Made by a program: the position numbers and the translations under genes
Notes under the pieces: model-generated
What the model was told of the DNA's origin: nothing
Database searches by the model: none
What the model saw: only the letters and a program-made list of their open reading frames with translations
Assembly (NCBI GenBank): GCA_947683425.1
Contig: CANTUQ010000020.1
Span: forward strand, 2,516,001-2,580,000
DNA length: 64,000 nt
DNA from: Excoecaria cochinchinensis
Lineage: Eukaryota > Streptophyta > Magnoliopsida > Malpighiales > Euphorbiaceae
Direction: 5' to 3'
Part shown: positions 10,549 through 21,816 of the stretch, piece by piece
Numbering within the stretch: the stretch's first letter is position 1
Layout of the letters: the number at the start of each line of letters is the position of its first letter

Positions 10549-13031
10549 TGTAACACCCCAATACCTCCTGGAAGGAATTTCGAGATGTCACACACAATAT
10601 AAACATTCAAGCAAGAGCTAAAGCGGAAGCACTCATGAATAACCATGTAAACTTGCATAACTGAACTTATAAAGTATAAATACTAAGTCATTACATTACA
10701 TGCCTTATAAAACGTTACAAAATGTACAAGAAAAAACTGGACTATACAACTTATCCCTATACTAGTACAAAAAGAAGACTTCAACTCCTAGTGGCCAGCA
10801 GATGCGCGACTCTAAAACCAAACCAATCCTGCAAACCTACACGGAAACAAACATCCGTGCTAAGCGATAACGCTTAATGGGGATGTACAAAAACAAAGGA
10901 CTGTACAAGCATGCATAGCAGTATATACATATCATGCCAAGGCGTAAACGCAGAGTCAATTACAAAATTATAACATGTACAAATCAATCTTATCAAACCT
11001 AACATGCTCAAAGCACCATAACATTCTTAATTACATATCACATAACTGAATCTTAACAATATCATGTCCACTTGATAAACATAACCGATCCAAAAGCATT
11101 AATATAAAATCCTCAAAATAATCATTCAATCACCAACATAAGCTTAAATATAACAGATCCAAACGGAAAGCAAAGAGCCTGAACTTTCATAAATCATGGA
11201 TACGGGTACTGAAGGTACTGGTTGGACACAATATATGAACACACAGAAGACATAAGTCTCGAAATATACAAATACCCGAAGGTAACAAAAGAGACCGAAA
11301 TCTCTAAGCAAAAGACCCATATGAGTCTACTGAACAGCTGCACTAAACCCTTTATAAGCATGCTTATCTATCCACTAACTTGACACTTCAGGCTCGCTAA
11401 CACTCTAATTACTATATCACATATTTACTTATCCAATCACAATCACATATCACTAAAATCATGTATAGTTCCTACTAGAAAATAATACCTATGATATATA
11501 ATATGCATGTTCAAACATATTCATATACTCATCTCATAATGTTAAACATGAATTGGATAAGTTATAGGAACTTATAGAGAAGTTTGGGTGCATTTCGGGA
11601 AGGATAAACACACAAACATACTCAAACTAGAGAGGTGGGAAATGATTCATGTTAACTGAGGGATCAAAATGTGAAGGAAATTTCATCAAATAACTGGTTT
11701 TGTTGCACTCGCGACCCCTATCGCGCTCGCGACAGTAGGCTCCAACAGGTGCCCAATGAGACTGCTATTCACCTCAAACTTGAACCGTAAAAACCAACCT
11801 CTAAATATCATTTTTAAGCAAAAAGTCCTTCTTAACAATTGTTCCCTAGGATGTTAAGTTTCTATTGGGACAAGTTACAGGTCATTTGGACATCTGAAAC
11901 ATAAGATATGACCTAAACAATCTATACAGTTCCAATGGACCCGCCAGAATAGAGACACTTATGTTATGGCTATTTTTTGGGACACTTAGGGCCAAAAGTA
12001 GATCATAGACATATCAGGGACTTATATAGATATGGAAGTTATGGTTCTAATGGTATAACAAGCACTTAAATTGGAGTTTTCAAACTCCACTTATCACCAA
12101 AACATCACACGGAGGTTTGATATAATCTGAGCAGAGTTTTTCCCTACAACTAGGGTTCATACAAGATTACTAGATTATACTCAAGGCAATTAAATTAGCA
12201 CTTCAACACACATCCATTTTACATTTCAATTATATTAAATATCAATTAAACACATTAACATGCATCAATTGACACAACATCACAATTCACTACACATGCC
12301 AAAAATCAAAGAGCACACGATCCCTACCTCTAGTAGAGCAGCTGAGACACCCCAAATCAGATCTTATCCTTGCCCTTTTCAATCCTTCTATCCGGAACTT
12401 CAAACACAGTAAAGAACACCAATACAACACCTCTTAGTCCATTACACAACCAGCTCAAACTAAAATAGAAATGGAGTAGAAGAAGACCCAACACAAAGCT
12501 AAGTCACACTTACCTTCTTAATCCCTTAATAACCTCTTCAAACCATCCAAAGTATAAATCCACATACAATCAAAGCATCCAAAAGATAAAGGAGAAGAAG
12601 GGAACCCGTGGAACACAAAAGATGAAAGAAAGAGGGAAAAACTGCATGCAAGGCACAAATGAAGACAGATTTTCCCACTCAAATAACTTTTATTGCATGC
12701 ACAAGTCCACTTGGTATATCCTCTCAAAGCCACATGTTTATCTTAAGAAATGTGTCCCAAACCCTTCCAAACTCCTTGTATGACTGCCACATGTCCAACC
12801 CAACTTAAAATCCACTTAAATTCCCGCTCAAAATAAACTCTAACTGGCGCGTTCTGTCGCGCTGGCGACAGAAGCTAAACCAAAAATCCCAAAAACAAAG
12901 CTTGACTAATCTTCTAACCAATTCTTCCACTCACCCAAATAAACATTCAAATATGTTTTTTCTTACAAATACACAATCATGTCCATACCAAAACATCGCA
13001 AATCCTACTAGGGTAATTCTGGGTTGTTACA
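10549..13031 (-). repeat. 5' LTR of element D
   Basis: Runs TGTAACACCCC to GGGTTGTTACA, 2483 bp. Hairpin at 10860-10877. It carries one and a half extra palindrome units at 11700-11734 compared with the other LTR, and a variant unit at 12854-12871. Confidence 0.88.
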
Positions 13032-13738
13032 AATAAACATCATGACATACCATCAGATACATGCATAACAGAATGACAAACATACCGATTAGTCATGATA
13101 AATATTTAAGATCATGTCTGATAATAAACAGCAACAAAAATGTGATATATAGATTAATGAAATCAAACAACAAATATATAAAGTATGTACAAAGGAGAAA
13201 ACTTAGTGAAGCAAAACAAGAAACAAAAAACAAAAGGAAGCAAAGAGATGATTTATCCCAGTATTTACCCTCAGATATTGACTTTAGATTCGCAGATGAA
13301 GAAATGCTGGTTTCCTCGTTGATTTGTTTGAAAAGAAAGTAAAAACAGAGACTAAGAAACCTTTCAAATGGAAGTTACGTTGAAGAAAATGAGACACAGT
13401 TGGATCTCAAATGTCAGGAATTAATTTCCTAAATTCAAGAACAATCTCAGAACACTTTGAGAACAAAAAATCATTTTTCTTGCTCAAAGCTCTTCTTTCT
13501 CTCTTTTTCATTTTGGGTTTCTTTCGGCATTTTCAAAATAACCTCCCACTTTCAGTTTCTTCAACTTTTTCTTTTTATACTTCCCTTATAAACTAGGGTT
13601 TCTCTAGGTATCTATCCTCTAAAACCCTTCATCTTCCTTCTCAAATCAGGTTTTTTCCTTTTCAAATCAGACATCCCCCTGTATTTCCCAACAAAATCCA
13701 GGTAAAAGCGAAAAAGAGGGAGTAGGGGCAGAATGGCG

Positions 13739-13855
13739 TGTGAGGCAGGTGAGACGCACCTCAATAACTTGAGGCTGCCTCTCACATTAGTGAGATGGAC
13801 CTCACTAATGTGAGGCTGCATCTCACATTAGTGAGATGGGCCTCACTACACAGGC
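13739..13855. repeat. Palindrome block GTGAGATG/CATCTCAC in the LTR of C
   Basis: Alternating words such as GTGAGGCTGCATCTCAC and ATTAGTGAGATGGGCCTCAC, near the 5' end of the LTR read on the minus strand. Equivalent blocks occur in both LTRs of J (35534-35662, 55030-55170) and, with another sequence, in Q (50815-51040). Confidence 0.8.
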
Positions 13856-14009
13856 CCCAAAACATTAATTAATATTTTTTTAAGAAAAAAAGTAAAAAGC
13901 ATTTTTTTTGAGGAAATCATCACTTCTATTTGTCTTTTTCCTGTGAATAGGCATCATTCTCATCATTTGGTAACTTTGATCTAGGCTGTCTCTGGACCCG
14001 GTGTCTACA

Positions 14010-14025
14010 GTTGCCCCCAGTTTTG
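14010..14025 (-). promoter_or_regulatory. Polypurine tract of element C
   Basis: Minus strand AAAACTGGGGGCAAC directly abuts the TGTAGACAC start of the LTR, the same arrangement as in J at 54862-54876. It primes plus-strand DNA synthesis in such elements. Confidence 0.75.
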
Positions 14026-14184
14026 GGGAGCGTAGTGCTTGGATGTCTAGGTGAGCCAAAACTCAAAGAAAGAGAGAAGAGACGCATACCTGAGGCAGCT
14101 ATCTTCTTGAACTGGGTGATGCTGTTGTTGTGGTGGTTATCGCCATATTGTCAGCTTATTATCCTTTGTTGAAGTGGTCGTGCT
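14026..14184 (-). other. 3' untranslated region of C between tract and repeat arrays
   Basis: Homologous on the minus strand to 54780-54860 of J (CTTTGAGTTTTGGCTCAC, CTCAGGTA). No coding signal. Confidence 0.65.
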
Positions 14185-14523
14185 AACCTTCCATAGATGG
14201 TAGTGCCGCCATCGTGCTAACCCTTTTGAGATTTGAAGCGGTAATGCCGTGATCGTGCAAAACCTCAGTGGAGTGATAGTGCCGCCATCATGCTAACCCT
14301 TGTGAAGTGGTAGTGCCGTGATCGTGCTAACCTTCTGTAGAATGGTAGTGCCGCCATCTTGCAAACCCTTTTGAAGTGGTAGTGCCGTGGTCGTGCAAAC
14401 CTTCCATGGAATGGTAGTGCCGCCATCGTGCAAACCCTTCTGAGATTTGAAGCAGTAGTGCTATGATCGTGCTAACCTTCCTTGGAATGGTAGTGCCGTC
14501 ATCGCGCAAACCCTTCTGAGATG
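14185..14523. repeat. Tandem array 1 in the 3' untranslated region of C
   Basis: About nine degenerate units of 35-40 bp built on GGTAGTGCCGCCATCGTGC, alternating with GTAGTGCCGTGATCGTGC and separated by AAACCCTTCTGA-like linkers. Confidence 0.8.
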
Positions 14524-14524
14524 G

Positions 14525-15070
14525 TGCCCCCTGAGAGGTCTTTGGCTGGCTGGCTGCCCCCTAAGAGGTCTTTGGCTGGTTGGTGCCCCCTGAGAGGTCC
14601 TTGGTTGATCGGCTGCCCCTTGAGAGGTCTTTGATTGATCGCTCCCCGAGATATCTTCGGTTCATCGCCCCCTGAGAGGTCTTCGGATGGTTGCCCCCTG
14701 AGAGATTTTCGGTTGATCGCCCCCTAAGAGGTCTTTGGATGGTTGCCCCCTGAGAGGTCTTCGGTTGATCGGCTGCCCCTTGAGAGGTCTTCGGTTGATT
14801 GCCCCCTGAGAGGTCTTTTGTTCATCGCCCCCTGAGAGGTCTTCGGATGGTTGCCCCCTGAGAGGTCTTCGATTGATCGCCCCCTGAGAGGTCTTTGGAT
14901 AGTTCCCCCCTGAGAGGTCTTTGGTTGATCGGCTTGCCCCCTGAGAGGTCTTCGGTTGATCGTCCCCCGAGAGGTCTTCGGATGGTTACCCCCTGAGAGG
15001 TCTTCGGGTGATCGCCCCCTGAGAGGTCTTTGGATGGTTACCTGCTGAGAGGTCTTCGGTTGATCGGCTG
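14525..15070. repeat. Tandem array 2 in the 3' untranslated region of C, about 27-bp unit
   Basis: Roughly twenty units of CCCCCTGAGAGGTCTTCGG plus a GTTGATCG or ATGGTTG linker. The array is cut by solo LTR E and its last unit resumes at 21387-21418. A long minus-strand open frame through it (14724-15143) encodes only repeats of the unit and is not a gene. Confidence 0.88.
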
Positions 15071-16975
15071 TGTAAAATCCCGAAACCACCCTAGTAGAGT
15101 GAGCCTTGTGTGCGTGTAAATATGTGTGGTTTATTTTGAGCATGCATTTATTTTGTTAAATTAATTTGTTATTATGCTTTAATTGGGTTATGTTCTATTG
15201 TGAGTGTGTGCATGAGAGTAGTGTGTGTGTTAGGAGATTAGAATTGGGTAAGTGATAGAGGAGGAGAGTTGGGTGTGTTTATCCTTTAAGAGTGTGACAT
15301 GTGGCAAGAAAAGATAAAGATGGGATAAGTATTGGGAGAGAGAGAGAGATATTTCATCTAATTCCCATTTCCTTTTCACGCTTCTCTTTCTTCTTCTTCC
15401 CTTTCCCGTTACTTTGCTCCTCCTCTTCCTTTCTTCTTCATTTCTTCTTGAATTCTTCCTTTTTGCTGCAAATTCAAGTGAGTTTGGGGTAGCCTAAGAT
15501 GGTGTGGTAAGTGACGGGTATTAGTTTTCTTATTCTTCTTTTCCTTCTTTAGATGAGTTTTGCAATTGTAAGTTAGGGTTTTGAATTTGTTTAGTGTTGT
15601 GGGTTTTGTGGCTCAGAAAATCCTCCTAAAGAATCTAAGGGCAAGGAAATAGTGAGCTGTCACACCCCAAACCAGGCCTAGTCGGATCTGACGAGCTAAG
15701 TCGAATATGTGAAGGGTATTTCGGTAAAATGTTAATGAAGATTTTGGATAATTAGGATTTAATTGCAAGGTAATTATTAATTAAGTATATTAAGAAGAGA
15801 AATGTTAGAGTGTGCTTGTGGTGTATGGAAGTTGGATGTAAGTGGATTATAAGGAATTATATGGTGTGAGTTGTGTTTAGTGCCTTGAAGATATTTATTC
15901 AAGGGATGATATAGTGTATGTGAGAGTATGGTGCCTTGGGTTGAAAAGTCAAAAGTGGATGTTTGGTCCAATAGGAAGCTGCCATGTGGCATTGGTTGGT
16001 GGGCATTGATTGAAGAAAAGAAGAAAAGAGAGAGAGAGAGAGAGAGAACACGGCATTTCCGTTCTCCCTCCCTCTCACGCCTCCTCTTCTTCTTCTCTTC
16101 TCCTTTCTTTGCTTTTCCTTTCTTTCTCTTTTGGCTGGATGTTGGTGCATGCTTAGTAGTGTTTTGAGGGAGTCTTGGAGCAAGATTGAGAAGGTAAGTG
16201 GTTAGATTTTGGATGTTGTGTTTGGATCTTCTTCCCCTTCTTCTTCTTCTTCTTCTTCTTTGGTTTTATTTAAGTTGGGGTTTGTGGAAGAGTAATTATG
16301 GGTTCTGGTTTTGTGCAAGCTTTGGGTCTCAAGAGAAAGCTCAAGGGTAAAGAGAAGGTGAAGATTGGGTGTTGAAGCTTCAAAGAAATCAGCTTTGGGA
16401 GCTTTGATTTATGAATTGGAATTTGTGAGTTGTTGTGCCGTAATTCTCACTTAGGATGTAAATGAGTTTGTATTGTTTAAATCTCTGAAATTTGAGTGTT
16501 TTGGTATGTGTAAATGTATGATTGATATGGGTAAATGAGTTAGTAATGCATGATTAAGATTAAATTGAAGGTATGTGAGTTTGGTAAATGTAATGCTTTG
16601 TATGTAAATGTGTTTAAGCATGTGTTCTTGATAATTTCCAGAATTTAGGTTGTGATATGTTCTTGTCAAGGCATATATGTTATGGGTTTTTGTTTGGGTA
16701 AGTAATTTTGCATGAGCTTGGGATTATTGTAGTGAATTTGAGGATTGATGTAGTTTTTGCTGTAAATTTATGGGTATTGCAATTTATTGGTATTGTTAGT
16801 TTGAATTGATGTTTAGTATGAAATTAATTGTTGATAAATATTATAATGTGGTTATTGATGTTGATGGATGGCTGGAACTGAGGTAAGAGACCATTTGAAT
16901 GTGATTTGGGTGTTGTGGGTGTGTTTGGAAGAGGGAGAAAATCTGCAGAATTCTGCAGATTTTGCAAATTCTGAC

Positions 16976-17312
16976 TCTGTTGCTATCGCGACACTGTCGC
17001 GAGCGCGACAGGGACCGGTGATCTTGGCCCGTGCTATCGCGAGTACGCGACTCTGTCGTGAGCTCGCGACAGCAAAAGTTGGTGTGCTCTCTGTCGCGAG
17101 TGCGATGTCGTCGCGATCGCGACAGAGTGCAATGCTGGCCTGTGCCATCGCGAGCCTGCGATGGCAAAACTTAGACTCTCTATCGCGATCTCGACAAAGT
17201 CGCGAGCGCGACAGAGCCCGACTTTCCCCCTCCTTCCCGCGATCGCGAAGCCCGTCGCGCGCACTCTACGAAGAGACTATGGTCTCTGTCGCGAGCGCGA
17301 TAGTTCAGTTGT
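16976..17312. repeat. Palindrome block GTCGCGAGCGCGACAG in F
   Basis: About ten diverged units of CTGTCGCGAGCGCGACAG, for example at 16996-17010 and 17110-17126. The block starts right after AATCTGCAGAATTCTGCAG, a boundary also seen next to the block of M. Confidence 0.85.
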
Positions 17313-17790
17313 GCTGAATGAGTTTCTTTTGGTGTGTGCGTGTGGTTTTGAACTCCTGTTTCCTTTGGTGACCATAAGCCCTATCTTTGTGAACTTATGA
17401 ATTATATGAATGTGAATCCATGATATGAATATGTCTTAATGTATGCAAATATGTACATAGGTAAGTTGGAATATTATTGAATGGATTATGCATGATTTAT
17501 AATTAGTTATCCTCATCTATCGCATGATTTGGATTTTGTATTGATAATCACTGGCATGTTAGTGTTTCTATGCTTGATTCTGATATGCTTTGGAATTTTT
17601 GGATAATGTTAAAGTGTGTTGACTGTATTATATTATATGCTTTGTAATATGAATTATATGAGGCATGATTGACATTATGAAGTTATGTATATGTTTACTA
17701 TACTCTGGTTTTATGCATGTTGAATTATATTATGTGACTCGAAACATGATTTGTATTATGCATGACCTGCTAGAGTCAGTCAGTGAATAG

Positions 17791-17939
17791 TTAGGCATGC
17801 CTAATAGAGTCTCTTAGCTGCAGCGCCCTTTGAATATTTGGACCCTGATCAGGTCCCCCGTTTAGTTCCTCGCGAACCCTTTATATGTGCTCGGATCTTC
17901 GCGATCCTTTTTAATGTGTTTGGATCTTGTTTAAGATCC
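17791..17939 (+). other. Conserved run of palindromes in F (LTR)
   Basis: TTAGGCATGCCTAA (17791-17804), GGACCCTGATCAGGTCC (17840-17855) and GGATCTTGTTTAAGATCC (17922-17939). The same series, in the same order, occurs in E, I, K, M, N and O. Confidence 0.7.
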
Positions 17940-19003
17940 CCTTCAGAAAATGTTTTGAGAAAAATTATATGATAGTATTTGATTCGCACCCGTAAGGTGG
18001 AGATAGTATTTGATTCGCACCCATAAGGTGGTGATAGTAAACTTGTTATCCACTATTTTGAGTCAGCAGGTATTCTATTCGCTTCGTTTGATATGAATAT
18101 GATAATATAATTACCGTTTGGGTAAGATTTCAGTAATGTGAATCAACTATCTTTCTGAATGTGATCATGAAAGCCTGAGTGATCTGAATGTGACTCAAGT
18201 ATATATTTGTATATGCTTTTTCGCCTATATTGTATTGTGAATGGATTTAATTGATCAGTTGGGTATGTAAGCATGCGAACTAGTATGTATAAGTACGCTG
18301 GCTTGCATCATTGAATACTGTGGTTAAATGTGTGAACGAGTAAATGACCTATTGTGATGCCATGCATGTGGATTGACGTCCGGTAAGTGCATGTGCCATA
18401 ATGTAATGATATGTTTTATGTCCCTTGAACTCAGTTATCGTAGTGTTTTTAGTACATTGTTGTGTGTTTGTAATTCATGGCATGATATTGTATGGATTAG
18501 AGTTGCGCAGAGGAAGTGTGGTAGTTTGATGCTATATACTGGGTTTGTATTTAATGTAAGAGTCTTGTGGCATGATAAAAGTATGCTTTAGTACCTCTTA
18601 ATGATGCATGATGGTTGGATGTAGTATTGCTTGGTAATTGTGTTGCATGTGAGCGGGTTCCACTAAGGTAAGGGTATCTTGGTATGATATTTGCATGTGT
18701 AATTTTCATGAGATTATGCATGGTGAAGTGTTACTATCTGATACCTCGGCGAAACCAGTAAGTATATTCATGTGAGATTGTACGGAGTTCTGCATGATGA
18801 TAATTGTATTGTGTATAGTATTGTCTTTGCTATGACTTATTTTGACATAAGTATATGGATATAAATGTGAACTCTAGAATGAATGCCTTTACTATGCAAG
18901 CCTGATTATATACGCGTTATGAATATCCGCATTTGCCATTTGAATGTGTTATGCCTTGGCGACCATTGTGAATGGCCGTCCATATTCTGGTATGTTCTCC
19001 CCA

Positions 19004-19042
19004 CTAAGCGTTATCGCTTAGCACGGGCTCTTTTCCCGTACA
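19004..19042 (+). other. Conserved hairpin pair in F
   Basis: Stem 1 is CTAAGCG-TTAT-CGCTTAG (19004-19021). Stem 2 is GCACGGG...CCCGTAC ending in CAGGTG. The pair occurs in ten LTRs of the window. Confidence 0.75.
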
Positions 19043-19952
19043 GGTGGCAGGTTGTGTTCGGATCGAGTCGCGCATCTGCAAGGTCGGCCACATAAGAGTT
19101 AGAAGTTTTGTATTTTGTTCAGTTTCTGTACTTCAGCTTTTGTATTTCTATATTATTGTATATATGTAATTATATGAAAAAAAATCTAGAGATTTTATTT
19201 GGGATATGCAAACGTTAGTAAGTTTTTATGTTAAGTTATTCCTTGGTTTTATCTTTCGCTTTATGCTTTCGCTGTATGATTATATGTATGCATGTGTTTA
19301 TGCTTCCGCTCAGTGCCTGCATGTGTGTGAGTTATTGCATGATCAGTCTGTGCCTGCGAGGTAAGTCAAGTTTTTAATTACCCCGTATTTTCGTATGTAT
19401 GTTATGTATGAATGTATGCTTCCGCGTTGTGCATGTGCATATCTGTGTGAGTGAGCGTCGGGTAGCGCGTCCGTCGGCGTCCTTCCAACGGGGACGATGG
19501 TGGGGGTGTTACATGAGCGGGAGTAGAGCCCCTTAATTGGAGGTTCATTGATTTCAGGTTTGGGAAATTTCTACTCTTTGAATGTTCATGTGTCCTTGTG
19601 TGAGTGTACATGAATTTCTGAAATTTTGAGTGTGTAATTGGTCTTATTTTGGCATGTGTATTATGCGTTTTTAGTTGTGAAAAATGATTACACATATGTG
19701 TGGGTTATTGAAGTGATTATGAGGATTGATTGAGGTTGCTGCAAATTTCTAGATTTTGTGATTTGTGGAATGTTAACATGTAAAGTGATTAATTGATGAG
19801 AATTGAATATTCGAATATGTTAATTTATGTTTGTTGTGGTGTTTTGGAGGCCATATGTGAGGTAAGAATTGATTAAAAGTTTTGGGTCAAAATAGTTTTT
19901 GCTTGAGGGAAAAATTCTGGGTCTCAGCTCTTCGTTGGGACTGGAAATCTTG

Positions 19953-20293
19953 TCTCTGTCGCGAACGTGACGTTCTCACGATCGCGACAGAGAGGAATGC
20001 CTAGATCTCGTGTTTTTGGCACTATAGCATGCACTACGTCAGACTCGTGCTCCATCCTCCGACTCCTGCTCCTCTAGTGTGCGAGTCTGCTATGGAGCAC
20101 GAGACGGAGGAAGGAGAGGAGCTTCAGCGCGAGACGTGCTGGCACAGCACGACTCGTGCTGGCCGAGCACGACTCGTACTGCGCTGAGGTTCTGCCTGTC
20201 GTGCTTCAGAGCACGTCTGAGGGAGAATGGACACGAGTCATGTCCTTCAGCATGACTCGTGCCCATTTCCTCTCTGTCGCGAGCGCGACAGAG
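19953..20293. repeat. Mixed palindrome block in E
   Basis: GTCGCGA-type units at both edges (19957-19993, 20274-20292) with CACGACTCGTGC-type units between them, for example at 20146-20170. Confidence 0.8.
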
Positions 20294-20918
20294 GCTCCGA
20301 CCTGCCCTATTTTTTTTTTCCCGAGCACCCAGTTGTCCGAAAATGAATTTCTAATGTCTTTTTCATGGTTAATTCTTACTGTTCGCTATATGAATGTGTT
20401 TATATGCTTCCTATATCATGAATAATACGTGATGCAAACATATGTCGTGAATTGAAATATGTCTTGGATTATGCATGACCTGCTAGAGTCAAATAAGTGG
20501 ATAGTTGGGCATGCCTAGTAGAGTTACCGTTACTGCAGCTACCGAATGATTTGGACCCTGATCAGGTCCCCCGACTGGATTTTTGTGATACCTATGTTCC
20601 GAATCTACGTGAAAATGTTTTGGAATAAAATTAAAAAGATTGTTTTGATACCCTCGGGTATCTATGTGTTATGAGAATAATGTTAATACCTTCGGGTATC
20701 TACGCGCACTCGTTATCCACTGTTTTGATAAAGCAGGTGCAAGGATGTTATTTATTATTACATGTGAACTTTGAAATATTGCGTGTTGGGAATAATATGA
20801 TTATGATGCTGTTATGCTTTAAGCAAATTTATGAAATTTTAACATGCAACTGTGCCATTTGCTTGTGATTATTTGTTGATGCCACTGTGAGTGATCGTTG
20901 TGCATTTTTGTTTCCCCA

Positions 20919-20957
20919 CTAAGCGATTTCGCTTAGCACGGGTGTTTTATCTGTGCA
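20919..20957 (+). other. Conserved hairpin pair in E
   Basis: CTAAGCGATTTCGCTTAG followed by GCACGGG...CTGTGCAGGTG. Confidence 0.72.
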
Positions 20958-21391
20958 GGTGTGGAAGATTTTGAAGGGTTTATCGGCGGGATTCGCATCA
21001 ACAGGGCCAATACGACTAGTGGATAGAAGATTTTGTAGTTTAGGCCTTGTATTCTTTTTGTATGTATGTACTGAAGTCTTGTACTTTTAAAACTATATAA
21101 AGAATCTTTTGTAAGTTGTTTTGATGTTAATTATATGTAACTATTCAGGCACATTTTGTATCTTTTTGGAATATGTAAACCACCTTTGTTACATTAATGA
21201 AATGCAATATTTTGCTCTATGACTCTTTCTCCCATAAGTTGTGAAATTTTAATTTATTCATTTGCCTATGTGATTGATGTACAATTGGTTCTATTTGAGC
21301 ATTTGTGGGTGGCAACCCTTATCTATCGGGGACCTTCATCCTCTTCCTAGGGTGAAGTTCTCTACGTATAGGTAAGGGGTGTTACAGGCTG

Positions 21392-21816
21392 CCCCCTGAG
21401 AGGTCTTTGGTTCATCGTTGTATTGGTATTTGGACTGATGTCATCACCCGCCTTTCATCGGTGTACGCATCGAATCTCCCTTTCTATAAAACTTAGAAGG
21501 CCAGATATGTAGGAAAAAAGTGAGCATGCACGTGAAATGTATGTGTCATGCAGTGATGCAGGACAAGAATTCGTCTAAGTGGATTCAGAGGTGACAACCG
21601 GTTTGGTCGTAATTTGCAGCAGGATCGGTGTCCTTTAAAACTGCCTTCGAATTTTATGCCTTTGGGGATTATGAGGTTCTCATCTGAAACCTGAAGTTAT
21701 TCTTTTAAGGTAGTGCGTCCCTTGTGGATTTTCATACTAGCTTTTCTTAGCGGGAAATGTATCATTTTTGGATTTTCACATAACCCTGTGCCTTATTTTT
21801 TGCCTGGAATGGACCC
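21392..21816 (-). other. 3' untranslated region of element C, beyond the arrays
   Basis: Read on the minus strand it aligns with 54160-54575 of J (GGTCCATTCCAGGCAAAAAA, GGTTATGTGAAAATCC, AACCTCATAATCCCCAA) up to the edge of the tandem arrays, where the two elements stop matching. It is cut at 21817 by LTR G. Confidence 0.75.

Larger units (their letters stand above)
6647..13031 (-). mobile_element. D: gag-only Ty3/Gypsy element, complete ends
   Basis: Two direct LTRs (6647-9134 and 10549-13031) flank a 1414-bp interior, and a 5-bp target duplication AATAA lies at 6642-6646 and 13032-13036. On the minus strand the order is 5' LTR, tRNA-iMet primer site, gag, polypurine tract, 3' LTR. Protease, RT, RNase H and integrase are missing: gag stops at the protease boundary, and after about 90 bases the pol-terminal sequence (TTTCGAGGACGA...TTAAGGGGGAGAGA) leads into the LTR. 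The LTRs differ by several percent by eye plus small indels, so this is an older insertion. It sits inside the LTR of C. Confidence 0.9.
5053..14009 (-). mobile_element. C: 3' LTR of a minus-strand Tat/Ogre-type element (split by D)
   Basis: Begins TGTGACGCGCGCC at 5053 and ends GGTGTCTACA at 14009. On the minus strand it therefore reads TGTAGACACCGGGTCC...GGCGCGCGTCACA, matching both LTRs of J. About 2.57 kb belongs to this LTR; 6647-13031 plus one AATAA is inserted element D. It is the 3' LTR because the polypurine tract and 3' untranslated region lie directly to its right (14010 onward). It carries two palindrome blocks (6304-6433, 13739-13855). Confidence 0.85.
15658..19513 (+). mobile_element. 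F: solo Gypsy LTR of the 4-kb family
   Basis: TGTCACACCCC start and GGGGTGTTACA end, perfect duplication TGAGC at 15653-15657 and 19514-19518. Its length of 3856 bp and its text (for example GTCCTTCCAACGGGGACG near the end) match M and O read on the other strand. No interior. Open frames inside it, including those in the palindrome block, are not genes. Confidence 0.9.
15071..21386 (+). mobile_element. E: solo Gypsy LTR, split by F
   Basis: TGTAAAATCCC start at 15071 and GGGGTGTTACA end at 21386, flanked by the duplication GGCTG (15066-15070, 21387-21391) in the tandem array of C. Without F it is about 2.46 kb. It has the LTR hairpin pair (20919-20957) and a mixed palindrome block (19953-20293). 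No interior or second LTR is present, so it is a solo LTR left by LTR-LTR recombination. Confidence 0.88.

Noticed and set aside
14724..15143. 139-codon minus-strand open frame rich in Pro, Leu, Ser and Gly repeats
   Set aside because: It is the translation of a 27-bp tandem array in a 3' untranslated region; no start context, no domain, and the array is unit-length near 27 so it stays open by chance.
16841..17400. Several overlapping Arg/Ser/Ala-rich open frames on both strands
   Set aside because: All lie in the GTCGCGAGCGCGAC palindrome block of LTR F. Palindromes keep frames open on both strands at once. The same applies to 39639-40146 in M.
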